Assembly: GCA_947632335.1 (NCBI GenBank)
Contig: CANROX010000003.1
Location: 23,056 to 87,055, forward strand
Reading direction: 5' to 3'
Source of the DNA: an uncultured Clostridia bacterium
Lineage (GTDB): Bacteria; Bacillota; Clostridia; Oscillospirales; Acutalibacteraceae
Length of the DNA stretch: 64,000 bases
Shown here: positions 54,978 to 64,000 of the stretch, one piece after another
How the letters are laid out: every line of letters starts with the position of its first letter
Position numbering within the stretch: position 1 is the first letter of the stretch
The notes under the pieces: generated by a model
The model's database searches: none
Seen by the model: the letters and a program-made list of their open reading frames with translations, nothing else
What the model was told of the DNA's origin: nothing
Program-made: the position numbers and the translations under genes

Positions 54978-55402
54978 ACATAATCGAACTTGTTAAGTCT
55001 ATATTGCAGGAATTTCCTAAAATAAATGATTTGCATATAGATTACAACGAAGCTTCCCCGGATGAATTTGGATTGTATCCGACAGGCGACACACTCGTTA
55101 AAGATGATATACTAGGCAACCAAACACGACAACATAAATTCATACTCTATGCGGTATATCAGTCCTTTAACGATTATGACCGTCTTGCAAACAGCGGTAC
55201 ATTGCTTGAGTTGCAGATGTGGCTTGAACGTCATGCGAATAATCAGGAAGTGTCAATAACAGTTGACAATAGGGAACTGGCAGGTACTCTTACAAAACTT
55301 ACCTGTGCTAACGGTATGCTTTACGAAATACCGGATGGTAATATGAACAGCGGAGTTATGTATCAATTACAGATAACTGCAGATTATATTATAAATATTT
55401 AG
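54974..55402 (+). CDS. Probable tail terminator protein
   Basis: The 142-residue alpha/beta protein has FILYAVYQSFNDYDRLANSGTLLELQMWLERHAN in the middle, a feature of tail-completion proteins of this phage group. By order (before the tail tube gene) it is a tail terminator candidate. It overlaps the preceding gene by 4 bases. Confidence 0.68.
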   Translation: MNIIELVKSILQEFPKINDLHIDYNEASPDEFGLYPTGDTLVKDDILGNQTRQHKFILYAVYQSFNDYDRLANSGTLLELQMWLERHANNQEVSITVDNRELAGTLTKLTCANGMLYEIPDGNMNSGVMYQLQITADYIINI

Positions 55403-55418
55403 AAAGAAGGTAATTTTT

Positions 55419-55907
55419 ATGGCAGAAACAAATAAAAAAGTTCAAAGAAAGTGGCTGGGTCATTTTATTGACAGTAATTTTAATAACTCAACTGCAAACT
55501 ATGTAAGACTTGGTAAAGATTTAGAGGATTACAGCATTGAGATGAATCCAAATTCTGAATCAAAGACAAATATCTTGGGTGAAACCTCAACAGTGGTTTC
55601 AGGTTATGACCCATCCGGTTCTATTGATACTTATTATGCTTATGAGGATGAACCGCTCTATAAGCAGCTTGAAAAGTGTATTAACGAAAGGGAGACCGGT
55701 TCCGAACTTGAAACAACTGTTGTTGATGTACTTCTCAATAGCACAGGTGAGGTCGAATGGGCATATAGGGAAGATGTCATTGTTATACCACAGTCAATGG
55801 GAGGAGATAACAGCGGTGTGAATATTCCCTTTGAAATTCATTACAATGGCAATCGAACAAAAGGTAGTTTTAGCCTTGATACAAAAACCTTTTCGCAAGG
55901 TGAATGA
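55419..55907 (+). CDS. Major tail tube protein
   Basis: The 162-residue protein fits the tail tube proteins of siphophages: LGHFIDSNFNNSTANYVRLGKDLEDYSIEMNPNSE at the start, GETSTVVSGYDPSGSIDTYYAYEDEPLY and a beta-rich end FEIHYNGNRTKGSF. Rings of it stack to form the tail tube around the tape measure. GAAAGAAGG precedes the ATG by 9 bases. Confidence 0.85.
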   Translation: MAETNKKVQRKWLGHFIDSNFNNSTANYVRLGKDLEDYSIEMNPNSESKTNILGETSTVVSGYDPSGSIDTYYAYEDEPLYKQLEKCINERETGSELETTVVDVLLNSTGEVEWAYREDVIVIPQSMGGDNSGVNIPFEIHYNGNRTKGSFSLDTKTFSQGE

Positions 55908-55922
55908 TAAGGAGTTTGTATA

Positions 55923-56333
55923 ATGAGAAATCTTAATATTGACAAAGGTATTAAGGAGTATAGTATTAATGGTGATACAGGCAAAATTCTCCGGGTTAAC
56001 ACCTCTGATATCGGAATCATTGCAAGATTTGAAAAGACAGAGTCAGAATTAATGAAGATTGCCGACAAATATTCTAGTGTTGAAGAAAATATTACTATTA
56101 ATACATTGACGGAACTCGATGAGGAAGTTAAAAAGCAGATTGATTATATATTTGGTGATGGGGCATCCAATATTATTTTTGGGGATACAAATTGTGTAAG
56201 CCTTGCCGGTGGTCAGCCTATTTTTATGAATTTTCTTGATGCAATTCTGCCGACTATTAAGAGTGATATTATTGATGAACAGAAAAAATCTAAAAAGAAA
56301 ATCAGTAAATATACTTCACAGGTAGGAAAATGA
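55923..56333 (+). CDS. Tail assembly chaperone-like protein (DUF6673-like)
   Basis: The 136-residue helical protein (RFEKTESELMKIADKYSSVE, then VKKQIDYIFGDGASNIIFG, ending in a Lys-rich tail) lies directly before the Gp15-type protein. The two hold the place of the gpG/gpGT chaperones that load the tape measure in other siphophages. No slippery heptamer is evident, and the next gene starts by ATGA overlap instead of frameshifting. Confidence 0.75.
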   Translation: MRNLNIDKGIKEYSINGDTGKILRVNTSDIGIIARFEKTESELMKIADKYSSVEENITINTLTELDEEVKKQIDYIFGDGASNIIFGDTNCVSLAGGQPIFMNFLDAILPTIKSDIIDEQKKSKKKISKYTSQVGK

Positions 56334-56878
56334 TTGGAAAACTTCCAACTTCACTTGAAATTGACGGCAAGGAATACGAAATTAATTCAGATTTTCGTGT
56401 CGCCTTGCTGATATTTCAAGCCTGCAATGATACGGAACTTACAGTACAAGAGAAATGTGTAGTGTGTGTTGAATGTCTTTATAAAGAAATTCCAGATAAT
56501 TTTGAAAAAGCATACGAAAAAGCGGTATGGTTCTTGGACGGCGGAGATATGCCTAAACCTGAAAAATCACCTAAAAAAATGATGGACTGGGAACAGGACG
56601 AAAGTATTATTTTCCCCGCCGTAAATAAAGTTGCCGGTTGTGAAATAAGAATATCTAAATATTATCATTGGTGGTCATTTCTTGGGTTGTTTAATGAAAT
56701 TGGGGAGGGATTATACTCTAATGTAATGAACATACGAAATAAGAAAGCCAAAGGTAAGACATTAGAGGTTTGGGAAAAAGAATTTTATAGAAGTCATAGG
56801 AATCTTATTGATTTAAAACAGAAGTACACTGCAGAGGAACAGGCCGAGATTAATTTTATTAATAGTCTCTTAAATTAA
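56330..56878 (+). CDS. Gp15-family tail assembly protein
   Basis: The 182-residue protein shows the bacteriophage Gp15 family pattern: LEIDGKEYEINSDFRVALLIFQAC, then the PEKSPKKMMDWEQDESIIFPA stretch and YYHWWSFLGLFNEIGEG. It is probably the second tail chaperone. It ends just before the promoter of the lipoprotein gene. Confidence 0.85.
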   Translation: MIGKLPTSLEIDGKEYEINSDFRVALLIFQACNDTELTVQEKCVVCVECLYKEIPDNFEKAYEKAVWFLDGGDMPKPEKSPKKMMDWEQDESIIFPAVNKVAGCEIRISKYYHWWSFLGLFNEIGEGLYSNVMNIRNKKAKGKTLEVWEKEFYRSHRNLIDLKQKYTAEEQAEINFINSLLN

Positions 56879-56907
56879 CATTTTTTGTAATATTATGTAT
56901 ATTTATA

Positions 56908-56936
56908 TTGACTTATTGTGGAAATCGGTTTATTAT
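56908..56936 (+). promoter_or_regulatory. Own promoter of the phage lipoprotein gene
   Basis: TTGACT, 17-nt spacer, TATTAT, 37 bases before the lipoprotein ATG and 29 bases after the upstream late gene. A near-consensus host-type promoter inside a late operon suggests expression in the lysogen. Confidence 0.72.
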
Positions 56937-56972
56937 TATCTAAAGACAAAGTTTTCAAAGGGGGTACAGATT

Positions 56973-57653
56973 ATGAGGGGAGCCTTAGCAATTATTATTG
57001 CTGTAGTTTTAGCAGTATGTTGTACCGGTTGTGGTATTACAAAGTTAATCGATAATGAGGAAACTACTGTTATGACAGAATCAAGTACAGTAACTAATGA
57101 AATTGAGGAAGATTCTATTGAAAAAAACATTTCTGTAAAAACTGAAATTGCAGAAGATGGATTAATTGCAGTTTTTATTACTAACAATAACAAAGTTACA
57201 GTTAGCGAAATTGAGTTGGAAGTTTTGTTCTATGATAGTGATAAAAAGGTTGTTGATTTAGGTGAAGATGGGCATGATGTGGTTCTACCCGGATATACAG
57301 TGGTTTCCAGAATAGAACCTCCTGAGGATGGTTATGCTACTTTAGACACAAAGATTACAGCTGAGGTTGATGAGGATTCTTCATACGAGAACCATTCAGA
57401 AGAGGTTGATTTAAAATATAACTTTGGTTCTGATAATGTAATAATACAAATGACAAACAATTCTGATGTTACTATTGAGGAATTAGAATATATTGTACTC
57501 CTTTATAAAGGTGATAAGTTAGTTACTATAGATTATGAAGAAGATGTTTATGATTTAAAACCTGGAAAGACTGCAACAGAAAAGTGTTTGGTATATGATG
57601 ATTGTGACACAGCAAAAGTATATCTAAATCAGGCCCATACTTTCGGGCTATAA
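56973..57653 (+). CDS. Prophage-encoded lipoprotein (candidate lysogenic-conversion gene)
   Basis: The 226-residue protein has a lipoprotein signal peptide: MRG, a hydrophobic stretch, and the lipobox CCTGC with the lipid-bearing C20. After an acidic linker, two related FxLYF-like beta repeats follow (about 55-135, LIAVFITNNNKVTVSEIELEV; about 140-226, VIIQMTNNSDVTIEELEYIV). The ATG at 56973 is chosen for GGGGGT about 9 bases upstream. It has its own promoter and terminator and lies between tail chaperone and tape measure genes, a moron layout. It may protect the lysogen from superinfection or modify the cell surface; function unproven. Confidence 0.78.
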   Translation: MRGALAIIIAVVLAVCCTGCGITKLIDNEETTVMTESSTVTNEIEEDSIEKNISVKTEIAEDGLIAVFITNNNKVTVSEIELEVLFYDSDKKVVDLGEDGHDVVLPGYTVVSRIEPPEDGYATLDTKITAEVDEDSSYENHSEEVDLKYNFGSDNVIIQMTNNSDVTIEELEYIVLLYKGDKLVTIDYEEDVYDLKPGKTATEKCLVYDDCDTAKVYLNQAHTFGL

Positions 57654-57672
57654 CCTAAAATTCAATCAATTT

Positions 57673-57700
57673 AGCCACTCTATAAAGGGTGGCTGTTTTT
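57673..57700 (+). terminator. Terminator of the lipoprotein gene
   Basis: AGCCACTC and GGGTGGCT form an 8-bp stem (one G-T) with a 6-nt loop, followed by GTTTTTAT. It lies 20 bases after the lipoprotein stop. Confidence 0.8.
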
Positions 57701-57760
57701 ATGCGTACATCATTTTGGTGTGCGCTATTTTTATATCCATTTATAGAAAGGGGGAATAAT

Positions 57761-60700
57761 ATGGCGGTTGACGGTTCTCTGACTTTTAATACAAAAATTG
57801 ATGTTAAAGGTTTTGATAATGGCACTCAAGAAATATCTTCCAGGTCGCTTAAACTCAAAAATAAAATATCAGAAACGGAAAGAGAAATATCCAAACTAAC
57901 CTCTGAAATAAACAAACTTGCAAAGTCAGAAGTAAGGAGCAAGACTGTTGAAAACCTTGAAAAAAATATTGAATCTGTAAAAACAAAACTTTCAGAATTA
58001 GAAGGTAAAGCAGAAGAGATGTTCCACAATACTCGTTCAGAATTATTTGATATGGGTTTTGATGATAGTAACCTTGATAGTATTCTTGAGCAGAACAAGG
58101 AGTGGGTTAACCTACAGGGACAGATTGCAAAAGCCGATTTGGAGTTGCAGCAATATACAAGTCAGTTAAATACTGCAATAGCAACCGAGAAATCAACTTT
58201 AGGTACAAGCACAGAAGAATATGCAAATAAAAGAGAGAAACTGTCGCAGTTAGCTCAAAAACTTGATGTATATAAAATACAGTTAAGTGAGACGGAAAAG
58301 AAAGAAAAGTCTTTTTCTGAAAGAACCGACCAATCCACGCATAAATTAAACCAGTTTATTGAGGCCGTAAAAAAACTCGGTAAAAAACTCTCTTCAACCT
58401 TTAAAGGAATGGCTATCAGTGGAATCAAGAATTTTTCCAATCATATGAAAAATCTTGTTTCCCATTCAAAAAAGACAAATGCCCAAATGGTGGGTCTTGC
58501 AAAATCCCTTAGTAGGATAAAGCAAGCTATTGCCGGAATGTTACTTTACAAGATTGTTCAGGGTGGTATAGAGGCGTTAAAGGAAAGTTTGCAGGAAATG
58601 GCAAAGGGAAGTCCGGAGATTAATAAACAGATCTCTTCCTTAGTTACTTCATTTACATACATGAAAAATTCCCTTGCATCTGCTTTTATGCCAATTCTTA
58701 CTGTGGTCACTCCTATACTTACAAAGTTTATGGACACATTAAGCCAAGTTATTAACAAGGTAGGTTTATTTATCAATGCTCTTACCGGAAAGTCAACCTA
58801 TGTGAAGGCCGTAAAGGTGCAACAGAATTATGCTGAAAGTGTTGAAAACGATACATCAGCTATCAAGGAGAACACTAAAGCAATAAAGAACAACCAAAAA
58901 GCTCTTGCCGTATATGATGAGCTCAATGTGATGCAGGACAACCAGGATAGTTCAATTAATAAAGCAAATACGGAGGTTACAAAACCACTATATCAGACAG
59001 TTGCAGTTCCTTTTAGTAAGTTTGCTGATGAGCTTAGAAAAGCTTTTGGCAAAGGGGATTATAGTAGCATTGCAAAGATTATAGCCCAAAATATTAACTC
59101 TGCACTTTCAAGGATTAATTGGTCCACAATTATTACAGCAGTAAAAAAAATCGCTGAAAATATTGCTACCTTTTTAAACGCCTTTATATCGAGAATAGAT
59201 TGGAGTTTAATTGGCAGGACATTAGCATATGGATTTAGAACAGCACTAACATTTTTATACACTTTAATTACTGATTTTAATTGGTCAGGTTTAGGTGAAG
59301 ACATTGGTAAGCTAATTAATGGAGCATTATCAAAATATAATGCAGGCCTATTTGCAAAAACACTCTCAAACTTGTTTACGGGTATTTTAACTACACTTAC
59401 CCAAACGGTAGAAACAATAAAATGGGAAAAAGTTAGTACAACCATAGTTGCTTTTTTATCAAGTGTTAAATGGAGTAATATAGGCAGGGTTGTTATAGGT
59501 TTTGTTAATGCGTTATCAAAAGCATTGACTTCCTTTAATTTTAAAGGTGTAGGAGAAGCTTTCCGTAAAGGAATATCAAAAATAAATTGGAAAGGTATAT
59601 GGAATAGTATTGCTGACCTTGTTTCTGATTTGCTAAAGGGAATTACAAGTTTGTTTGGTCTAAAAGGAATTTCGACCGTACCGCTGAATAACGCATTAAG
59701 AAATATATCTACCCCTATTTCAAATATATTTAAAACATTAAAACAGACAGCAGATACTTTGATAAGACCCATAATTAACAAATTTTTACCTGCCGTAGTC
59801 AATTTAATAGGAGATATTATAAAGGGATTAGACCCTATTATTAAAGGCTTAACCCCTGTATTGGAAAAAGTGATAAATGTATCATCTAATGTTATAAAAT
59901 CATTGTCACCTGTTATTACCTCAATAGGAAAACTAATAGGAAACATTGTGAATGTTTTATCACCTTTCTTTGTGCCCTTAGGTAATATAATATCTGCTAT
60001 TGCCAATACACTAAGTCCTGCAATTTCAAGTATAACAAACTTTATATCAATGATGTTGCAACCACTTACTTCTATTTCATCACTGTTAGGTGATGTGTTA
60101 GGAAAATTTACAGCACCATTTGAGAATGAAACTATAACTGAAAAAATGCAGACTGAAATAAATGTACTTAAAACCACATCAGAGGAATTAAAGGGTATAG
60201 TTGATGATACAAAAGCATCTATAGAAAACACAGAAACAGCACTGTCCGGAGTGGGAGCAGATACCCAGCAGATTGATGAACTGAGTGAGAAACTAAAAAA
60301 TCTTGTTGAGGACGGAAACATATCTGATGATGAACAAACAGAGGTCAAGACTATAGTAGACTTGCTATCTGAAAAAGTACCCGCCTTTCAGGCTACTTGG
60401 GGTAAGTTAGTTGAAACTGACGGACAGGGTAAATTGAAATTAAAAGAAAACAAAGGTGTTGTTGATTCTATTGATGAGATTATTAATAAGTATAAAGAAC
60501 AATATATGACTGAGGCTTTGCAGGATCAGTACAAAGAGTTATATGCTAAAAAGGTTGAAAATAACAAGAAGATCGCTGAGGCACAAAACGAGGTGATAGA
60601 AGCCCAGGGCAGAATGAATGAACTTGTGCAGGAATATTATGATGCCAAAAAAGATGTTGACAATTCTATGGGTGACGGTAGCGCTTTTGATAAGGCTGTT

Positions 60701-61753
60701 GCAAGAATGAATAAGGCAGACGAGGCTATACAAGCATATTCAGACAGTTTTGCGAAAATAACTCAGAACTTTGTAAAAGCTAAGGCATCACAGGCAGAAT
60801 ACGAAACAGAATTAAAATCACTCTCCAGCTCTGTTGATGTTGTGTCGGGCAAATTTAAAAGTGCCAAAGGTCACTTGCAGGCAATCAGAGATACTTTTGA
60901 GAGAGGTTTGATTGATGAAGCTACTTTAAAAAAACAATTTGGTAGAACGGCAAGTCAGCTATATTCCCAAACTAAATCTATGGGAGAGAATGTTGACAAA
61001 GGATATAACGAAGGTTTGAAAAGTGCTAAAAATGAGCTTGTTGAAGGTTCTGTCGGTGCCGCAAAAACTGCGTTACAAACCATGAAACTCACCTTAAGGG
61101 AACATTCTCCATCTAAGGCAACTGAGGAAATGGGCGTAAACTTAGCTATTGGTCTTGTAGATAAAAATGGTCTCAATAACGTATCTGTACTTGAAAATGG
61201 ATTTAAGACATTCAGGAAGAATATTACTACTGAAATGAATAAAATTAAAAAAACAATAAAAACTCAACTTTTTAGTATACCAAAGTATTTTTCCTATACC
61301 TTTAACGGAATTTGGGAAAGTATAAAGCCCTACTTTAATAAAATGCTGGCAAGATTTGAAACATTTTATAACTACTTAAACAAAGGACTTATCAGGGTGA
61401 TTTCCAATCTAAACTCAGTTTCTACTACTGCTGAAAAGTTATCAGGAAGACGCTATATTAAATTTCCAACTATGAATAATATTACTCTGCCAAGATACGC
61501 ATCAGGCCAAGTTGTTCCTGCTAACTATGGTGAATTTACCGCAATTTTAGGTGATAACAAGAGAGAACCGGAGGTAGTGTCACCGCTATCTACTATGAAA
61601 CAAGCCCTGAAAGAGGCCCTTGAAGAAAACGGAGGTTCTAATGATGGTGATATTGTTATTCCTATCTATCTTGATGGTGATGTGTTATTTAAAGCAACGG
61701 TAAAGGCCAACGATAAATACAAAATGCGCTATGGAAAATCTGCATTAGCATAA
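57761..61753 (+). CDS. Tail tape measure protein
   Basis: The 1330-residue protein has a coiled-coil N-terminal third (about 15-210), a hydrophobic segment near residue 250 (IKQAIAGMLLYKIVQGG), and long amphipathic repeats around 640-790 (INWSLIGRT-like units, PVITSIGKLIGNIVNVLSP). A C-terminal part holds LREHSPSKATEEMGVNLAIGLV, a motif of many tape measure proteins. ATG at 57761 follows AAAGGGGG. The rule of about 0.15 nm per residue predicts a tail near 200 nm. A 429-codon frame on the opposite strand (59059-60348) is a shadow. Confidence 0.92.
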   Translation: MAVDGSLTFNTKIDVKGFDNGTQEISSRSLKLKNKISETEREISKLTSEINKLAKSEVRSKTVENLEKNIESVKTKLSELEGKAEEMFHNTRSELFDMGFDDSNLDSILEQNKEWVNLQGQIAKADLELQQYTSQLNTAIATEKSTLGTSTEEYANKREKLSQLAQKLDVYKIQLSETEKKEKSFSERTDQSTHKLNQFIEAVKKLGKKLSSTFKGMAISGIKNFSNHMKNLVSHSKKTNAQMVGLAKSLSRIKQAIAGMLLYKIVQGGIEALKESLQEMAKGSPEINKQISSLVTSFTYMKNSLASAFMPILTVVTPILTKFMDTLSQVINKVGLFINALTGKSTYVKAVKVQQNYAESVENDTSAIKENTKAIKNNQKALAVYDELNVMQDNQDSSINKANTEVTKPLYQTVAVPFSKFADELRKAFGKGDYSSIAKIIAQNINSALSRINWSTIITAVKKIAENIATFLNAFISRIDWSLIGRTLAYGFRTALTFLYTLITDFNWSGLGEDIGKLINGALSKYNAGLFAKTLSNLFTGILTTLTQTVETIKWEKVSTTIVAFLSSVKWSNIGRVVIGFVNALSKALTSFNFKGVGEAFRKGISKINWKGIWNSIADLVSDLLKGITSLFGLKGISTVPLNNALRNISTPISNIFKTLKQTADTLIRPIINKFLPAVVNLIGDIIKGLDPIIKGLTPVLEKVINVSSNVIKSLSPVITSIGKLIGNIVNVLSPFFVPLGNIISAIANTLSPAISSITNFISMMLQPLTSISSLLGDVLGKFTAPFENETITEKMQTEINVLKTTSEELKGIVDDTKASIENTETALSGVGADTQQIDELSEKLKNLVEDGNISDDEQTEVKTIVDLLSEKVPAFQATWGKLVETDGQGKLKLKENKGVVDSIDEIINKYKEQYMTEALQDQYKELYAKKVENNKKIAEAQNEVIEAQGRMNELVQEYYDAKKDVDNSMGDGSAFDKAVARMNKADEAIQAYSDSFAKITQNFVKAKASQAEYETELKSLSSSVDVVSGKFKSAKGHLQAIRDTFERGLIDEATLKKQFGRTASQLYSQTKSMGENVDKGYNEGLKSAKNELVEGSVGAAKTALQTMKLTLREHSPSKATEEMGVNLAIGLVDKNGLNNVSVLENGFKTFRKNITTEMNKIKKTIKTQLFSIPKYFSYTFNGIWESIKPYFNKMLARFETFYNYLNKGLIRVISNLNSVSTTAEKLSGRRYIKFPTMNNITLPRYASGQVVPANYGEFTAILGDNKREPEVVSPLSTMKQALKEALEENGGSNDGDIVIPIYLDGDVLFKATVKANDKYKMRYGKSALA

Positions 61754-61764
61754 GGAGAATTAAT

Positions 61765-62178
61765 ATGGGTAATTTCAATGGATGGTTAATTAAATTTCCC
61801 AAAACAGGAAAATTGTTTCCCCACAGGTTAATAGCAAAGGAAACATATCAGTCTATTCCTTTGCAGAGGACTGAAATAAAGGCCTACCGTGACAGTAATA
61901 ATAAACTGCATAGGACAACATCACCTAACTATAAATCAAAGATTACATTCAATACAACTGACCTTAACCTTGTAGATTTAGAGGAAATTCAAAGTATTAT
62001 TAAAGGGGCTATGATAAATACTTCTCAAAGAAAAATTAATGTAACATACTGGGATGAGGAATTGCTTAACTACAGAACAATGACTGCCTATATGCCTGAT
62101 AAGACATACACCACAGTGAGTATTAATAAAAACAATATTAAGTACAAATCAATTACATTTACATTTATTGAATATTGA
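61765..62178 (+). CDS. Tail protein of the DUF6711 type
   Basis: The 137-residue protein follows the tape measure gene by 11 bases with AAGGAG upstream of the ATG. It is beta-rich, with TTSPNYKSKITFNTTDLNLVDLEEIQSII and RKINVTYWDEELLNYRTMTAYMPD, which match the small proteins (DUF6711) placed between tape measure and distal tail genes. Possibly part of the distal tail or baseplate hub. Confidence 0.75.
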   Translation: MGNFNGWLIKFPKTGKLFPHRLIAKETYQSIPLQRTEIKAYRDSNNKLHRTTSPNYKSKITFNTTDLNLVDLEEIQSIIKGAMINTSQRKINVTYWDEELLNYRTMTAYMPDKTYTTVSINKNNIKYKSITFTFIEY

Positions 62179-62189
62179 CAGGTGAAACT

Positions 62190-63467
62190 ATGACAGAGGA
62201 GAGAAAGGACCGCTTAATTAATGAATTAATGCATAACAATTTAAGTATTAATTTTGCTGATTCCGAAATTCCAGTAATCACAGAGGATAACATTGCAACA
62301 GAAAGTATGACAATAAAGCAATCAATTTGTGACGAGGATAGTCTTAAATTTGGTGGCTGTATAGCATCTGAATTTACTATCAATATAACCAGTACCGAGG
62401 AAAGACAATTTTATGAAAATCAGTTTGTTGGTAAACTTATTAAGGTTAAGATAATCCAGACTGCACCAACGGGTGAAAAAGTATATCCTAAATCTATTTT
62501 GTATCCATCGGAAGATATATTTCCAAACGAATATATAAATGACGAGATATTCTATGTGTTCTGTGGCTATATTGAAAGTTTTGAAATGGATAAACAAGAT
62601 AATAACATGTTTAAATTAACTGCCTATGATGTGTTTGCAAAGTTATATAAAAAAGATGCGACACAGTGGTTCTATAAAAATATTCTTCTTGTAGATTCTG
62701 CAAAATTATATAATGATGTCCTCATATATATTCTTGATAAGTTCAGCATTGCTTATAACGAAACAAATCTGCAGATGTATTTTAATGAAAGATTGTCTGA
62801 TAATTCTTATGTTAAGGATATGCATATTTTTAACGAAAGCTGGAAGAACAACAGTGACAAAATTTCCTACGGTAAAATCATTAAAGATATATGCGAAATG
62901 TTAGGTTTATTTGGATTTATAAAATCTAATAATTCAAGAGGTGAGTTTATCCTTTTAGATCCGTTTGATGAAACAAAAAGGGTAGAGGAACTATATACTT
63001 TTTATGAAGAATTATCAATTGATACAAATTTTAAAGATAGGTCCTATAGGTCAATAACCATTAATAAAAAAGAAAAAACCGAAACTATAGACCCGATATT
63101 TATTACACAATATTTTGCTAATGATACAAATTACGATATGACAGAAAATATTGTAGTTTATATGTATTCTTCTCAAACTTCTGTTGATACCAGGTTTAGC
63201 CTTTTATACAACGGAAATAGCGGAAGAAGAATAACAGGATTTGGTCGTAACCGTTTTTATAATACATTGACTGCTACTCTTGACGGCAGATTGTGGGTTA
63301 ATATAGGGGATTATATCCGTGTTAAACAGAATATTGTTGATGTGAATGGGGATTACATACTGGACGAGGACGGCGAAATTACGACCATTGACAGGGTTGT
63401 GCCAGTGTTATCAAAAACAATAAAGGGTATACAGGCATTAACAGATTATATTGAAACGAAAGGATAA
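62190..63467 (+). CDS. Distal tail / baseplate protein
   Basis: The 425-residue protein begins RKDRLINELMHNNLSINFADSEI. It has a beta domain (about 50-140, SEFTINITSTEERQFYENQFVGKLIKVKII and IFYVFCGYIESFEMDKQDNNMFKLTAYDVF) like the hub and distal tail proteins of siphophages, and no peptidase motif that I recognise. ATG at 62190 follows ACAGGTG at 6 bases; a TTG at 62175 is an alternative. It may attach fibres to the tail tip. Confidence 0.68.
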   Translation: MTEERKDRLINELMHNNLSINFADSEIPVITEDNIATESMTIKQSICDEDSLKFGGCIASEFTINITSTEERQFYENQFVGKLIKVKIIQTAPTGEKVYPKSILYPSEDIFPNEYINDEIFYVFCGYIESFEMDKQDNNMFKLTAYDVFAKLYKKDATQWFYKNILLVDSAKLYNDVLIYILDKFSIAYNETNLQMYFNERLSDNSYVKDMHIFNESWKNNSDKISYGKIIKDICEMLGLFGFIKSNNSRGEFILLDPFDETKRVEELYTFYEELSIDTNFKDRSYRSITINKKEKTETIDPIFITQYFANDTNYDMTENIVVYMYSSQTSVDTRFSLLYNGNSGRRITGFGRNRFYNTLTATLDGRLWVNIGDYIRVKQNIVDVNGDYILDEDGEITTIDRVVPVLSKTIKGIQALTDYIETKG

Positions 63468-63476
63468 ATAATTATT

Positions 63477-64000
63477 ATGGCTTATGAAAGAACAAATTGG
63501 GAAGATAGTCCCTCAGTGGAAACTCCTATTACAGCGGGTAGGCTTAATCATATGGAGGACGGTATTTACAATGCTAATAAATTTGCAGATGATACTGCAC
63601 TAGAAATAGACATTCTAAAAAAGGAAAAGTATAAATACATAGAGATAGTCGGTTCTGGAGGTGATGTCAATTCAGGAACATATCTTAAATCCGGTGTTTA
63701 TCAATTTAAGGGCGCAAAAGCAATAAGTAACATACCCTCTGACGAGATTAATAATGGTGTAGTTCAAGGGGCCTTAATGGTTTTTAATGAAGAGTTGGAA
63801 AGTGGAGTATGGAATATAGTACAGTTGTGGTGCGGAATTGGTGGGGTTTATCACAGGAGATACATATACAACGCTAATCCACATGTAAATAGTGGTTCTT
63901 GGAGTGAGTGGGTGAAATTTGCTACAGTTACAGATGTAAGTCAAATTCTTGAACAGGTAAGATTAAACTCCCAGAGTGTTTCCTTTTTAACCGAAAAAAC
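63477..64000 (+). CDS. Phage tail fibre/knob protein, N-terminal part
   Basis: The frame opens with ATG at 63477 and is still open at the window end (174 codons). The N-terminus ERTNWEDSPSVETPITAGRLNHMEDGIYNAN is the common start of phage tail appendage proteins. A pyocin-knob-type repeat is seen further on (WNIVQLWCGIGGVYHRRYI, then SWSEWVKFA). It is likely the receptor-binding fibre or its adaptor. The RBS is weak (AAAGGAT). Confidence 0.75.
   Translation, partial: MAYERTNWEDSPSVETPITAGRLNHMEDGIYNANKFADDTALEIDILKKEKYKYIEIVGSGGDVNSGTYLKSGVYQFKGAKAISNIPSDEINNGVVQGALMVFNEELESGVWNIVQLWCGIGGVYHRRYIYNANPHVNSGSWSEWVKFATVTDVSQILEQVRLNSQSVSFLTEK

Larger units (their letters stand above)
34418..64000 (+). 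mobile_element. Siphovirus-type prophage, left border to window end
   Basis: Starts at the tRNA-fragment attL and holds, in order, the lysogeny module (leftward), early and replication genes, packaging, head and tail genes. The right end with lysis genes and attR is not in the window. All essential modules seen are open and intact. The gene order is that of SPP1/TP901-like siphoviruses of Firmicutes. Confidence 0.93.

Noticed and set aside
55923..56878. Programmed frameshift joining the two tail chaperone genes
   Set aside because: No convincing slippery heptamer near the overlap. The second gene has its own ATG with an ATGA overlap, and the two products match separate families.
59059..60348. 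429-codon frame on the - strand inside the tape measure gene
   Set aside because: Amphipathic, Ile/Val-rich codons of the tape measure protein leave an open antisense frame. No promoter or ribosome binding site of note.

Overview
The window looks like a chromosome segment of an AT-rich, Gram-positive gut-type Clostridia bacterium, most likely a Ruminococcus-like member of the Oscillospiraceae. Evidence for this is the dockerin domains, a CotH-dockerin protein, DUF4430 surface proteins, a DUF6774 gene, frequent GTG/TTG starts behind strong GGAGG ribosome binding sites, and many TTGACA-N17-TATAAT-like promoters. The assignment is inference from gene content; no rRNA or marker gene was compared.

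Left part (1-33,900, host core). It begins with the end of a GH13 alpha-amylase-type gene, then an MscS channel and an Fe-S aldo/keto reductase. A complete F1Fo ATP synthase operon follows (atpBEFHAGDC), in which the c subunit is a single 612-residue protein holding eight tandem helical hairpins. Next come a secreted CotH-dockerin protein, a stand-alone NAD(P)HX epimerase, a small acidic ORF with its own promoter and terminator, and gdhA.

From 17,878 to 26,989 there is one transcription unit behind a cobalamin riboswitch with an intrinsic terminator. It encodes three DUF4430 (transcobalamin C-domain-like) proteins, one of them carrying a dockerin. It also encodes two membrane-anchored alpha/alpha-barrel proteins that resemble the N-domain fold of intrinsic factor and transcobalamin, a small basic protein, and a full ECF transporter (EcfT, fused EcfA-EcfA, S component). 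I read this as a split, surface-displayed, transcobalamin-like vitamin B12 capture and import system. It is the most interesting candidate system in the window, together with the octuple c subunit. A csoR-copA copper operon follows, with CopZ fused in frame to CopA behind an internal ribosome binding site, then a MacB-type ABC transporter and a patatin-like lipase.

Right part (34,418-64,000, prophage, right end outside the window). A tRNA 3'-end fragment (attL) and a tyrosine integrase mark the left border. A leftward lysogeny module (integrase, ImmA-like protease, CI-like repressor) diverges from a Cro-like gene across a set of TTGC-N5-GCAA operators. Rightward follow early small genes, replication genes (DUF2800, DUF2815, family A polymerase, primase-helicase, VRR-NUC, SNF2 helicase) with a candidate origin, and a sigma-like DUF1492 regulator. 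Then come packaging, head and tail genes of a siphovirus: terminase, portal, minor capsid, scaffold, capsid, connectors, tail tube, chaperones, tape measure, distal tail and a fibre-like protein. Two accessory insertions stand out: a toxin-like C-terminal domain on the minor capsid protein with a linked immunity-like gene, and a lipoprotein gene with its own promoter and terminator just before the tape measure gene.
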